Source: DASQZT01 sp963728965
Lineage (GTDB): Bacteria > Acidobacteriota > Terriglobia > Bryobacterales > Bryobacteraceae
Assembly (NCBI GenBank): GCA_963728965.1
Contig: CAVSMH010000008.1
Coordinates: 310,001-374,000, forward strand
Length of the DNA stretch: 64,000 nt
Direction: 5' to 3'
Shown: positions 26,736 through 34,968 of the stretch, one piece after another
Layout of the letters: each line of letters opens with the position of its first letter
How positions within the stretch are numbered: the stretch's first letter is position 1
Position numbers and translations under genes: made by a program
The notes under the pieces: model-generated
What the model was told of the DNA's origin: nothing
What the model saw: only the letters and a program-made list of their open reading frames with translations
Databases searched by the model: none

Positions 26736-28601
26736 TTTGCCGGTGAGCTTGTCGTACGCGTGGAACTTTTTATCAAAATTCGTGGCGCCGATGAAGAGCA
26801 GACCGCTGGCGGTGACGACGGGGCCGCCGTAGTTGTCGCTGCCGGTGTTTTTGAGGCCGTTGGCGGCCAGTTCCGGAAATTCGCCGAAGGGAATCTGCCA
26901 GCGGATTTCGCCACGATTGAGATCGATGGCATTGAGCGTTCCCCAAGGCGGCGCGATGGCTGGATAGCCATCCGGGTCGCGGAGGCGATTATAGCCGTCG
27001 CTGCGATACTGCATCCAGTAGGGATCGCGAGGGCCGGCGGCGGCAGTGCTCTTGCCGGTGGTGAGGAAATCCACCAGGTGGTCGATGGTTTCGGCGCCCA
27101 GGGAAGCGAAGGCGGGCATGCGGCCCGTGCCCTGGCGAATAATGGCGGCAATCTCCTGGGGGCTACGGCGGCGGGCGATACCGGTGAGCGCGGGTGTGCC
27201 CTTCAGGTCTTCGCCATGGCAGGAAGCGCAATGGCTCAGGTAGGCCGACTTTTCGTCGCGGGGAACCAGGCGCAGGACCCAGGCCATCTCGTTGGAGTTG
27301 ACGTAGAGCAGCGCGGTGTCGGGATCGAAGGCCGCTCCGCCCCACTCTCCGCCGCCATCGAACCCGGGAAAGACGATGGTGCCTTTGGTGGAGGGAGGGT
27401 CGAACATGCCGTGGGAATTGAGCTTGCGAAAGGCCTCCAGGACCGCGGCGTGGGCTTGGGGCGTGCGCGTGGTGAGCATGTCCTCGGTGAGGTGCTGGCG
27501 GGCGAAGGGCGGCGGCTTCAGGGGGTAGGGCTCGGTTTCGGCGAGTTCTTCGCCCTCCACCACGGACGCGGCGATCTTGCGCGAGCCGATGGGGAAGAGG
27601 GGTACGCCGGTGCGCCGGTCGAAGACGTAGACGAAACCCGTCTTGGTGATCTGCGCGAGGGCGTCGACCTGGCGGCCGTCGCGGGTAACGGTGACGAGGC
27701 TGGGAGCGGCGGGGAAGTCATAATCCCACACATCGTGGCGGACGGATTGAAAATGCCAGATGCGTTTGCCGGTACGGGCGTCGAGGGCCAGGATGCAGTT
27801 ACCGAAGAGGTTGTCGCCGTGGCGGTTGGCCCCGTAGAAATCGAAGGCGGCGGCACCGGTGGCGGCGAAGACCATGGCCAGTTTGGGATCGACGACGAGG
27901 CCGGCCCAGGCGTTGGCTCCGCCGGAGATCTTCCAGGCATCGGGGGGCCAGGTGTCATAGCCGAACTCGCCGGGGTGGGGGATGGTGTGAAAGGTCCAGC
28001 GAAGTTTGCCGGTGGACGTGTCGTAGGCGCGGATGTCGCCGGGTGCGCTGGGCAGGGTTTCAGGGACGGCGCTGCCGAGGATGAGCAGATCGTCGAAGAT
28101 CACTCCGGGAGTGGTGGCGCTGACGCTCAGCGATTCGGGGGGACGGTCGAGCCCCTGGCGCAGATCGACGCGGCCATTGTCGCCGAAGGAGGCGATCGGT
28201 TTGCCCGTGCGCTTGTCCAGGGCGATGAGATCGTTCCGCCAGGTGAAGAACACGCGGTCGCGAAAGACGGTGACCCCCCGGTTGCGGTAGCGGCCGCGGC
28301 GGGAAGCGCCGCGCGCGGGATCGAAACTCCAGATCTGGCGGCCGGTGGCGGCATCGAGCGCAATGACGCGGAGCCTGGGGCTGGTGAAGTAGAGCACGCC
28401 ATCGACGACGATGGGGTTGGCCTGCATTTCGGAGCCTTCGAAGGCATCGCCGGTGTCGAAGCTCCAGGCCAGGCGGAGGCGGGCGACATTGGCGGGTGTG
28501 ATCCGGGTGAGGGGCGAGTAGCGGATGTTATCGGGCCCGCCGTTGACGGGCCAGTCGGCCGCAGGCAGGGTGAAGGCCAGCAGGAAAACGAGTCGCTTCA
28601 T
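26589..28601 (-). CDS. PQQ-dependent dehydrogenase with inserted cytochrome c domain, exported
   Basis: A 670-residue protein: short signal peptide (RLVFLLAFTLPAA), then an eight-bladed quinoprotein beta-propeller of the glucose/alcohol dehydrogenase type. Tryptophan-docking style repeats include ALDAATGRQIWSFDPARG, ALDARTGKRIWHFQSV, YDTSTGKLRWTFHT and YDKLTGKLLWETVLP. A c-type cytochrome module interrupts the propeller near residue 455 (HCASCHGEDLKGTPALTG; distal Met candidate GRMPAF). The enzyme should oxidise a sugar or alcohol in the periplasm and pass electrons to respiration. Its start overlaps the stop of the Gfo/Idh gene (ATGA). Confidence 0.9.
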   Translation of the reverse strand: MKRLVFLLAFTLPAADWPVNGGPDNIRYSPLTRITPANVARLRLAWSFDTGDAFEGSEMQANPIVVDGVLYFTSPRLRVIALDAATGRQIWSFDPARGASRRGRYRNRGVTVFRDRVFFTWRNDLIALDKRTGKPIASFGDNGRVDLRQGLDRPPESLSVSATTPGVIFDDLLILGSAVPETLPSAPGDIRAYDTSTGKLRWTFHTIPHPGEFGYDTWPPDAWKISGGANAWAGLVVDPKLAMVFAATGAAAFDFYGANRHGDNLFGNCILALDARTGKRIWHFQSVRHDVWDYDFPAAPSLVTVTRDGRQVDALAQITKTGFVYVFDRRTGVPLFPIGSRKIAASVVEGEELAETEPYPLKPPPFARQHLTEDMLTTRTPQAHAAVLEAFRKLNSHGMFDPPSTKGTIVFPGFDGGGEWGGAAFDPDTALLYVNSNEMAWVLRLVPRDEKSAYLSHCASCHGEDLKGTPALTGIARRRSPQEIAAIIRQGTGRMPAFASLGAETIDHLVDFLTTGKSTAAAGPRDPYWMQYRSDGYNRLRDPDGYPAIAPPWGTLNAIDLNRGEIRWQIPFGEFPELAANGLKNTGSDNYGGPVVTASGLLFIGATNFDKKFHAYDKLTGKLLWETVLPAAGNATPAIYEIGGREFVVIVCGGGKNGAPSGGSIVAFSL

Positions 28602-29929
28602 GGATGGATCCAGGGCGAGCGGTAGGGGCGGCGCAGGAGACGGTTGGCCTCCTCATCGCCCACGACGTGAAAGGCCTGGGGATCCCAGGTAAGGGTGCGA
28701 CCCAGTTTCATGGCCACGTTGGCGAGGATGCAACTGGAGGTGGAGATGTAGCCCTGCTCGATATCGGAAACGGGCCTGCCGCGGGAATCGATGGAAGCCA
28801 GGAAATTGCGCATGTGCTGGCGGATGGCCGGCGCGACGTGGCGCTCCAGGTCCTTTTCGGTGCGATCCTCGGGGTACTGTTCGAACTCGTAGGTGACGTC
28901 CTTGTGGACGGGCGCGCTCTTGTCCATGGGGATGAAATCGTAACTGAAGACGCTGAGCTTGAGGGTGCCTTTGTCGCCGTAGAGGGTGGCGCCCCAGGGG
29001 TACTTTTCATCATTGGGAGCGCCCCAGGAGCGGTGCTGCCAGACGATTTTGATTTCGGGATGATCGAAGGTGGCAAGCTGAGTGTCGGTGATGTTGGCCT
29101 TACTGGCCTTGTCAACCAGAATGCCGCCGGAAGACGAGATGCGCCGCGGCCAGCCGAGGTCGAGCATCCAGCGGACCATGTCGTACATGTGGACGCACAT
29201 GTCGCCCACGATGCCGTTGCCGTATTCCATAAACGCCCGCCAGGTGCGGGGGTGAACGAGGGAATTGTAGGGCCGCATGGGCGCCGGACCGGTCCACATG
29301 TCGTAATCGAAATAGTCGGGCGGCTGGGAGTCGGGCGGATTGGCGGTGGCGCGCATGTGGTAGTAGCAGTAGATCTCCGCCAGGGCGACTTTGCCCAGGC
29401 GGCCCTCGTTGACGATGCGGTCGCGGGCTTCCACGAGGTGTGGGGTGCTGCGCCGCTGCAGTCCGACCTGGACGACGCGGTTGTGCTTGCGGGCGGCGTC
29501 GAGCATGGCTTTGCCCTCGACGACGTCGACGCTGATCGGCTTTTGGACGTAGACATCGACGCCGGATTCGACGGCGGCGATCATGGTGAGGGCGTGCCAG
29601 TGGTCCGGGGTGGCGATCAGGACGATATCGAGGTCCTTCTGGCGGAGCATTTCCCGGAAGTCGGAGAAGGTGCGGGGGCGCTGCCTGGAGGCCTGCCGGG
29701 TGGCGACGAGGTCGGCGGCCGCGGCGAGCATGTGCTGGTCGACATCGCAGAGCGAGACGACATCGACCGGGGAGACCTGGACGAGGCGGAGGAGATCGGC
29801 CTTGCCGTACCAGCCGGAGCCGATCAGGCCGACGCGGCGGCGCTTCTGGTCCTGGTAGGGGACGGCGTAACCGGCGGCGGAGGTGAGGCCGGCGGCAACG
29901 GTGGATTCGAGGAATTGGCGGCGGTTCAT
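28598..29929 (-). CDS. Tat-exported Gfo/Idh/MocA family oxidoreductase
   Basis: A 443-residue protein with a twin-arginine signal (NRRQFLESTVAAGLTSAAG). The Rossmann part has VGLIGSGWYGKADLLRL, followed by SLCDVDQHML, IVLIATPDHWHALTMIAAVE and the EKP-type VYVQKPISVDVVEGKAM (about 125-140). The C-terminal beta-sheet domain holds GDMCVHMYDMVRWMLDLGWP, in which the His is the usual catalytic residue. Tat export suggests the NAD(P) cofactor is bound tightly before translocation, as in glucose-fructose oxidoreductase. The ATGA overlaps on both sides place it in a four-gene operon with metY, a CoA-binding protein and the PQQ dehydrogenase; substrate is probably a sugar. Confidence 0.88.
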   Translation of the reverse strand: MNRRQFLESTVAAGLTSAAGYAVPYQDQKRRRVGLIGSGWYGKADLLRLVQVSPVDVVSLCDVDQHMLAAAADLVATRQASRQRPRTFSDFREMLRQKDLDIVLIATPDHWHALTMIAAVESGVDVYVQKPISVDVVEGKAMLDAARKHNRVVQVGLQRRSTPHLVEARDRIVNEGRLGKVALAEIYCYYHMRATANPPDSQPPDYFDYDMWTGPAPMRPYNSLVHPRTWRAFMEYGNGIVGDMCVHMYDMVRWMLDLGWPRRISSSGGILVDKASKANITDTQLATFDHPEIKIVWQHRSWGAPNDEKYPWGATLYGDKGTLKLSVFSYDFIPMDKSAPVHKDVTYEFEQYPEDRTEKDLERHVAPAIRQHMRNFLASIDSRGRPVSDIEQGYISTSSCILANVAMKLGRTLTWDPQAFHVVGDEEANRLLRRPYRSPWIHP

Positions 29930-30531
29930 GAGACTCCTTCCGCGGCCTGGCGTGGACCGGAACCACGCCGGCGCGAGGTGATGACGGCGGTGTTCATCCC
30001 CACGGTGTTGAGCCCGCCGTAGAAGCGGGCGTGCTCGATTTTCATGCAGCGGTCCATGACGACTTCGAGGCCGGCCCGGCGGGCGCGTTCGGCGGCCTGT
30101 TCATGAATGACGCCGAGTTGCATCCAGACGACTTTCGCGCCGACGGCGATGGCATCTTCCACGATGGCGGGCACGGCCGAGGATTCGCGAAAGATATCGA
30201 CCACGTCGATGGGGCCGGGAACCGCAGACAGTGAGGGATACGAAGGGCGGCCGAGAATCTGCGATTCGCGCGGATTGACGGGAATGACATGGTAGCCCTC
30301 CGAGATGAGGTACACGGCCACGAAATGGCCGGGGCGGAAGGGATTCGGCGAGAGGCCGACCATGGCGACACGGCGATAGCGTTCGAGGATGCGGAGGCGG
30401 TCGCAGGCGCTGGTGGCGAAGGGGCTGGTATTGACGGGCGAGCCGCAGCCGACGCCATCGAGGATGGCATTGGCGTAGGAGATAGCGCCCCACTTTATGC
30501 GCTTGCGCGGAGTGCCTGGTCGAGATCCCAT
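29926..30531 (-). CDS. CoA-binding domain protein (CoA_binding_2)
   Basis: About 201 residues from ATG 30531; the start is uncertain because the conserved domain only begins near residue 50. The Rossmann-like CoA-binding fold is clear: YRRVAMVGLSPNPFRPGHFV, YLISEGYHVIPVNPRESQIL, VDVVDIFRESSAVPAIVEDA, AKVVWMQLGVIHEQAAERA and the final GLEVVMDRCMKIEH with the conserved Cys-Met. Stand-alone proteins like this (YccU/CoA-binding type) bind CoA or related nucleotides and have no settled role. The 5' end overlaps metY by 37 nt, the 3' end overlaps the Gfo/Idh start by 4 nt. Confidence 0.83.
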   Translation of the reverse strand: MGSRPGTPRKRIKWGAISYANAILDGVGCGSPVNTSPFATSACDRLRILERYRRVAMVGLSPNPFRPGHFVAVYLISEGYHVIPVNPRESQILGRPSYPSLSAVPGPIDVVDIFRESSAVPAIVEDAIAVGAKVVWMQLGVIHEQAAERARRAGLEVVMDRCMKIEHARFYGGLNTVGMNTAVITSRRRGSGPRQAAEGVS

Positions 30532-31787
30532 AGAATGTCGTCTAACTCCTCGAGACCCACCGAAAGGCGGATCAGGTCGTCGCCGATGCCGGCGGCGAGT
30601 TTCTCGTCGTCGCTGAGTTGCTGGTGGGTGGTGGAGGCCGGGTGAATGACGAGGCTCTTGGCATCGCCCACATTGGCGAGGTGGGAGAAGACCTGGAGCG
30701 ACTCGATGAAGCGGCGGCCGGCCTCGAGGCCGCCGTGAATGCCGAAGGTGAGAATGCCGCCGGCGCCATGCGGCAGGTAACGTTTGGCGAGAACATAGGT
30801 GGGACTGGCGGGCAGCCCGGGATAGTTGACCCACGCCACGCGGGCATGGGTTTCGAGAAAACGGGCCACGGCGAGTGCATTGTCGGAGTGACAGACCATG
30901 CGCAGTTTGAGCGTTTCGAGCCCTTGCAGGAAGAGGAACGAGTTGAACGGGCTGAGGGCGGGGCCGAAATCGCGGAGGCCCTCCACGCGCGCCTTCATGA
31001 TGTAAGCGAAGTCGCCGAAGGTCTCGTAGAAACGGATGCCGTGATAGCCTTTGCTCGGTTCGAGGAGCTGGGGGAAGCGGCCCTGGCTCCAGGGAAAGCG
31101 GCCGCTGTCAACGATGACGCCGCCGATGGAAGTGCCATGACCGCCGATAAACTTGGTGGCGGAGTGGACGACGATATCGGCGCCGTGCTCGATGGGGCGG
31201 CAGAGGTAGGGGGAGGCGAAGGTATTGTCGATGACCAGGGGCAGGTTGTTTTGGTGAGCCACGGCAGCGACGGCGGCGATATCGAGCACGTTCATGCCGG
31301 GGTTGCCGATGGTTTCGGCGTAGAGCGCGCGGGTACGCGGGGTGATGGCGCGGCGGAAGTTTTCGGGATCGGCGGGATCGACGAAGGTGGTCTGGATACC
31401 GAGGCGGCGGAAGCTGACATCGAACTGGGTGTAAGTGCCGCCGTAGAGCGTTTTGGCGGCGACGAGTTCGTCGCCGGCTTCGAGCAGGCTGGCCAGGGCT
31501 ATGAACTGGGCGGCCTGGCCGCTGCCCACGGCGAGCGCGCCCACGCCGCGCTCGAGGGCCGCCATGCGCTCCTCGAAGGCGGCGGTGGTGGGATTCATGA
31601 TGCGGGTGTAAATATTGCCGAAACGCTGGAGGTTGAACAGTGCGGCGGCATGGGCGGTGTCGTCAAACACGTAGGAAGTGGTTTGATAAATGGGCACCGC
31701 GCGGGCGCCGGTTTCCGAATCGGGCCTCTGTCCCGCATGGAGCGCGCGCGTGGCAAAGCCGAACGCGCGATCGGGGATAGAAGCCAT
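30495..31787 (-). CDS. metY: O-acetylhomoserine sulfhydrylase (MetY-type PLP enzyme)
   Basis: A 430-residue Cys/Met metabolism PLP enzyme. The N-terminal FATRALHAGQRPDSETGARA and PIYQTTSYVF, the GSGQAAQFIAL segment, YAETIGNPGMNVLDI, DNTFASPYL and the PLP-lysine site HSATKFIGGHGTSIGG (about residue 210) follow the OAH sulfhydrylase pattern. Its length of about 430 separates it from shorter cystathionine synthases. It converts O-acetylhomoserine and sulfide to homocysteine in the cytoplasm. A TATCTT hexamer (minus strand, 31799-31794) stands 6 nt before the ATG with no ribosome site. It heads the overlapping operon running to 26589. Confidence 0.93.
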   Translation of the reverse strand: MASIPDRAFGFATRALHAGQRPDSETGARAVPIYQTTSYVFDDTAHAAALFNLQRFGNIYTRIMNPTTAAFEERMAALERGVGALAVGSGQAAQFIALASLLEAGDELVAAKTLYGGTYTQFDVSFRRLGIQTTFVDPADPENFRRAITPRTRALYAETIGNPGMNVLDIAAVAAVAHQNNLPLVIDNTFASPYLCRPIEHGADIVVHSATKFIGGHGTSIGGVIVDSGRFPWSQGRFPQLLEPSKGYHGIRFYETFGDFAYIMKARVEGLRDFGPALSPFNSFLFLQGLETLKLRMVCHSDNALAVARFLETHARVAWVNYPGLPASPTYVLAKRYLPHGAGGILTFGIHGGLEAGRRFIESLQVFSHLANVGDAKSLVIHPASTTHQQLSDDEKLAAGIGDDLIRLSVGLEELDDILWDLDQALRASA

Positions 31788-31884
31788 CCATTCAAGATAC
31801 TCGATCAGGGGTGGGGGCGCGGGCGCGGCGTGAGCGCCGGCTTTCCTGGCGCCGCCGCACGGGTACCGGTGCCCTGGCGAGGCG

Positions 31885-32118
31885 CTAGCGGGAGATGGCT
31901 TCGGCGGCCTGGCGGATGGTGTCGTTCAGGGAGGCGAGTTCGCCGATGCCCGAGCCGGCGATCACTTCGTCGTCGGGGGCGCGGTAGAACTTCACGTCTT
32001 CCCGCGGGAGTACGTTTACCATGCGGCCCTCGTAGTCGGCCACGAACGATTCGAGCAGGTCCAGTGCGGCGCGAATCTGGGCCAGTCCTTGCTTGATTTC
32101 CTGTAAGTCACGAGTCAT
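31885..32118 (-). CDS. Small conserved-looking hypothetical protein (77 residues)
   Basis: A 77-residue acidic, helix-prone protein: an N-terminal helix (DLQEIKQGLAQIRAALDLLE), a central strand-rich part (RMVNVLPREDVKFYRAPDDE) and a C-terminal helix (LNDTIRQAAEAISR). It has no signal peptide or Cys. AGGA lies about 7 nt before the ATG, and base composition is like its neighbours, both supporting a real gene. It is divergent from rsmE with an A/T-rich spacer. The family is not recognised and no function is proposed. Confidence 0.6.
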   Translation of the reverse strand: MTRDLQEIKQGLAQIRAALDLLESFVADYEGRMVNVLPREDVKFYRAPDDEVIAGSGIGELASLNDTIRQAAEAISR

Positions 32119-32164
32119 TCGAATTCCTGTAGCTGTATGGTATTTAACAACATTTTCCCCCGAA

Positions 32165-32194
32165 TTGTGAAGTTTCGCAAGTTTTTCCTAAAAT
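32165..32194 (+). promoter_or_regulatory. Promoter of rsmE, probably giving a leaderless mRNA
   Basis: TTGTGA (32165-32170), an 18-bp spacer and TAAAAT (32189-32194) lie in an A/T-rich stretch. The start codon TTG follows after only 7 nt, where transcription would begin, and no ribosome site is present. Confidence 0.55.
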
Positions 32195-32201
32195 AATCAA
32201 G

Positions 32202-32939
32202 TTGGCGCGCCGCAGGTTCTTCGTTGCCGCGATTCGGAACGGACTCGCCGAACTGCACGGGGAGGACGCGCGCCACCTCACGCGCGTGCTGCGAGCCGCA
32301 GCCGGCCAGCGGTACGAGATATCCGACAACGAGTCGGTGTGGCTGGCCGAGATCGTCGAAGCGCGTGGGGAGCGTGTGGTGTTCCGGGTGGTGGAGGCGC
32401 TGTCGGCGCCGGAGATGCCGGTGCGCATTACGCTGTGCGCGGCGCTGGTGAAATTCGACCGCTACGAATGGGCGATCGAAAAAGCCACCGAGCTGGGAGT
32501 GGAGCGGATCGTTCCGGTGGAAACGGCGCGGACGGAGAAGGGTCTGCGCGAAGCGGCGGTGAAACGGGCCGCGCGATGGGCACGGATCGCGCGTGAAGCC
32601 AGCGAGCAGTCCCGGCGGGCGCGAGTTCCGGAGATTCTGCCGGTTGCCGGCTTGGGGGCGGCGCTGGCGGAAAGGGCGGAGTGGCGCTACTTCCTCGAAG
32701 AGGGGAGCGCGGCGCCGCTGTGGCGCGGGTTGCCGGCGGACCGCGCGCGGCCAGCCACCGCGGCCTTGCTGGTGGGGCCGGAAGGCGGCTGGACCGACGA
32801 GGAACGGGGGGCGGCGGCCGCGGCGGGCTGGCTGGCGGTATCGCTCGCACCGCAGATACTGCGTGCGGAAACAGCCACGGCCGCAGCCGTGGCCATTGTG
32901 ATGAACGCCTGGATGGATCCGGCACAGCCGCTACAATAG
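32202..32939 (+). CDS. rsmE: 16S rRNA (uracil-1498-N3)-methyltransferase
   Basis: A 245-residue protein. The N-terminal PUA-like part (RRRFFVAAIRNGLAELHGED, HLTRVLRAAAGQRYEISDNE) is followed by a SPOUT knot domain with VKFDRYEWAIEKATELGVER, PVETARTEKG, and the SAM-binding ALLVGPEGGWTDEERGAA and LAPQILRAETATAAAVAIVM. It methylates U1498 in the decoding region of 16S rRNA. The TTG start is preferred because the conserved RRFF motif follows immediately and because the promoter lies just upstream. Confidence 0.94.
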   Translation: MARRRFFVAAIRNGLAELHGEDARHLTRVLRAAAGQRYEISDNESVWLAEIVEARGERVVFRVVEALSAPEMPVRITLCAALVKFDRYEWAIEKATELGVERIVPVETARTEKGLREAAVKRAARWARIAREASEQSRRARVPEILPVAGLGAALAERAEWRYFLEEGSAAPLWRGLPADRARPATAALLVGPEGGWTDEERGAAAAAGWLAVSLAPQILRAETATAAAVAIVMNAWMDPAQPLQ

Positions 32940-32957
32940 AGAAGTTCGGGGTGGGGA

Positions 32958-34121
32958 TTGAGTCCATTCTACGTTGCACTGTTCATCGGTAGTGTTTTGA
33001 TCCAGGTGCTGGTCACCCTGCGCTTGCTGAGCTGGGGGCGGGCGCATCTTTCGGGGCGGAACCGGGTGGCCGCGAACGTGGCGGTGGGTGGATTAGGGGT
33101 GCTGGCGGTGGTGGGGTTTTTGTGCGCCAGTTCGGACCTGATGTCCCGGTGGGGAATCGCCGGGCAACCGGCAATGGTGATTGGCGCAATCTCCTATTTC
33201 TACTTTTTTGGCGCAGGCTGTGCGTTGGCGGTGCAGGCGGCGCTGTGGGTAATTCACCGGCATCTGGGCGGGGAGGTCGATGAGGGACGCCGCCGTGCGC
33301 TGAACATGGCGGGCAACGCTCTGATGGCAGCGCCGTTCGTGGTGATGGGATACGGAGCGCTGGTGCAGCGCACCGATTTCCGGGTCAAGGAAATCGAGAT
33401 TCCCTTAGCCGGGCTGCCCCAGGACCTGGATGGACTGCGGATCGTCCAGCTCAGCGATATTCACCTGGGCCCGTTCCTGAGCGTGAGGGAATTTTCCCGG
33501 GTGATCGACGCCGCCAACGAGCTGCGGGCGAACCTGGCGGTGATTACCGGCGACCTGATCTCTTCCCACGGGGACCCGCTGGAAGCGTGCATCCGCGAAC
33601 TGGCGCGGCTGAAGGCCGACGCGGGTGTGTTTGGCTGCATGGGGAATCATGAACGGTATGCGGGCGTGGAGAGGCTGACCCAACGCCTGGCCGCGCGCGC
33701 GGGGATCCGATTTCTCCGCCACCACGCCGAGCCGCTGTGCTTTGGAGACGCACGGTTCAACCTGGCGGGGGTGGACTACCAGTCGTTGGCCGGGAAGCAA
33801 GCGTACTTGCGGGGCGCCGAACGCCTGGTAATACCGGAGGCGTGCAACGTTTTGCTCTCCCACAACCCGGATGTCTTCCCAGTGGCGGTCCAACAAGGCT
33901 ATAATCTCGTGCTTGCGGGACATACGCATGGCGGTCAGGTTACCGTCGAAATCCTCGATCAGGCCATCAACCCGGCCCGGTTCTTCACGCCCTACGTATA
34001 TGGTCTATACCGCTCGGGACGCGCAGCCGCCTACGTCACCCGGGGCATCGGCACGATCGGCATTCCGGCGCGCATCGGCGCACCTCCGGAAATCTCGGTC
34101 CTGCGGCTTAGAAAGGCCTAG
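32958..34121 (+). CDS. Membrane-anchored calcineurin-like metallophosphoesterase
   Basis: A 387-residue protein from TTG 32958 (GGGGTGGGG ahead). About four N-terminal membrane helices (residues 1-140) precede a linker and a phosphoesterase domain (about 145-385) with all metal motifs: IVQLSDIHLGPFLS, AVITGDLISSHGDP, GCMGNHERYAG, LLSHNPDVFP and LAGHTHGGQ. It resembles the YkuE/YaeI group, which acts on lipid-linked phosphates such as UDP-diacylglucosamine. A TACAAT at 32932-32937 inside the rsmE end could be its own -10. Exact substrate is unknown. Confidence 0.88.
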   Translation: MSPFYVALFIGSVLIQVLVTLRLLSWGRAHLSGRNRVAANVAVGGLGVLAVVGFLCASSDLMSRWGIAGQPAMVIGAISYFYFFGAGCALAVQAALWVIHRHLGGEVDEGRRRALNMAGNALMAAPFVVMGYGALVQRTDFRVKEIEIPLAGLPQDLDGLRIVQLSDIHLGPFLSVREFSRVIDAANELRANLAVITGDLISSHGDPLEACIRELARLKADAGVFGCMGNHERYAGVERLTQRLAARAGIRFLRHHAEPLCFGDARFNLAGVDYQSLAGKQAYLRGAERLVIPEACNVLLSHNPDVFPVAVQQGYNLVLAGHTHGGQVTVEILDQAINPARFFTPYVYGLYRSGRAAAYVTRGIGTIGIPARIGAPPEISVLRLRKA

Positions 34122-34136
34122 CGGGCTTCGCATCCA

Positions 34137-34877
34137 GTGCGCTATCTGATAGTGAGCGATCTTCACGGAAACTGGGAAGCCCTGGAGGGGGTGCTCTCGC
34201 AGGCGGCGGGGGAGTACGACCAGGCGGTCTGCTGTGGGGACCTGGTGGGGTACGGCGCCGACCCGAACCGGGTGGTGGAGTGGGTGCGCGACAACTGTTC
34301 GGTAGTAGTGCGGGGGAATCACGACAAGGCCTGCACGGGCCAGGAGGACCTGGAGTGGTTCAATCCGATCGCGCGGTACGCGGCGTTGTGGACGCTGCGC
34401 ACGCTGACCCCGGAGAATACCGAATACATTCGCGGGCTGTCGCAGGGGCCGATTCGTGAGAATGGGTTTCAGGTGGTGCACGGTTCGCCGTTCGACGAGG
34501 ACGAATACGTGTTGGCCGCGGAAGACGCGGGGCAGGCGTTCGGGTACCTGGAGAGCCGGATCGCGTTCTTCGGCCACACACACCTGCAAGGCGGATTCAT
34601 CTGGAACCACTCGCGGGTGGAGACGATTCAGTTCTCGTCGTCGCAAGCCGACCGGGTGCCGCTCGACGTCGATCCGGATTGCGCGTACCTGATCAACCCG
34701 GGATCGGTGGGGCAGCCGCGCGACGGCATTCCGCGGGCGGCCTTCGCCCTGTACGATCCGGAGGGGCAGCGGGTGACCTACGGCCGCGCTCCGTACGATG
34801 TCGAGCGGGCGCAGCGCAAGATCCGCGATGCCGGCCTGCCGGGCATTCTGGCAGACCGGCTCTCGCTGGGCCGCTGA
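34137..34877 (+). CDS. Soluble metallophosphoesterase (YfcE/diadenosine tetraphosphatase-like)
   Basis: A 246-residue protein started at GTG 34137, directly before the first metal motif YLIVSDLHGNWEALEG. Further motifs are VCCGDLVGYGADPN, VVVRGNHDKACTG, QVVHGSPFDED and FFGHTHLQGGF, with YLINPGSVGQPRDG near the end. The GDLVGYGADPN form marks a widespread subgroup of cytoplasmic phosphodiesterases or phosphatases. It begins 15 nt after the membrane phosphoesterase, so the two are probably co-transcribed, but they are not close paralogs. Confidence 0.88.
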   Translation: MRYLIVSDLHGNWEALEGVLSQAAGEYDQAVCCGDLVGYGADPNRVVEWVRDNCSVVVRGNHDKACTGQEDLEWFNPIARYAALWTLRTLTPENTEYIRGLSQGPIRENGFQVVHGSPFDEDEYVLAAEDAGQAFGYLESRIAFFGHTHLQGGFIWNHSRVETIQFSSSQADRVPLDVDPDCAYLINPGSVGQPRDGIPRAAFALYDPEGQRVTYGRAPYDVERAQRKIRDAGLPGILADRLSLGR

Positions 34878-34968
34878 GCGGGTCTTCACGGAAGCTGCAC
34901 GTTGGCGTTCGCGGGCGCGCGCGGGGCCGGTTCCGGCAATTGTGCGAATCTGATTTTGGAGAAACGGA

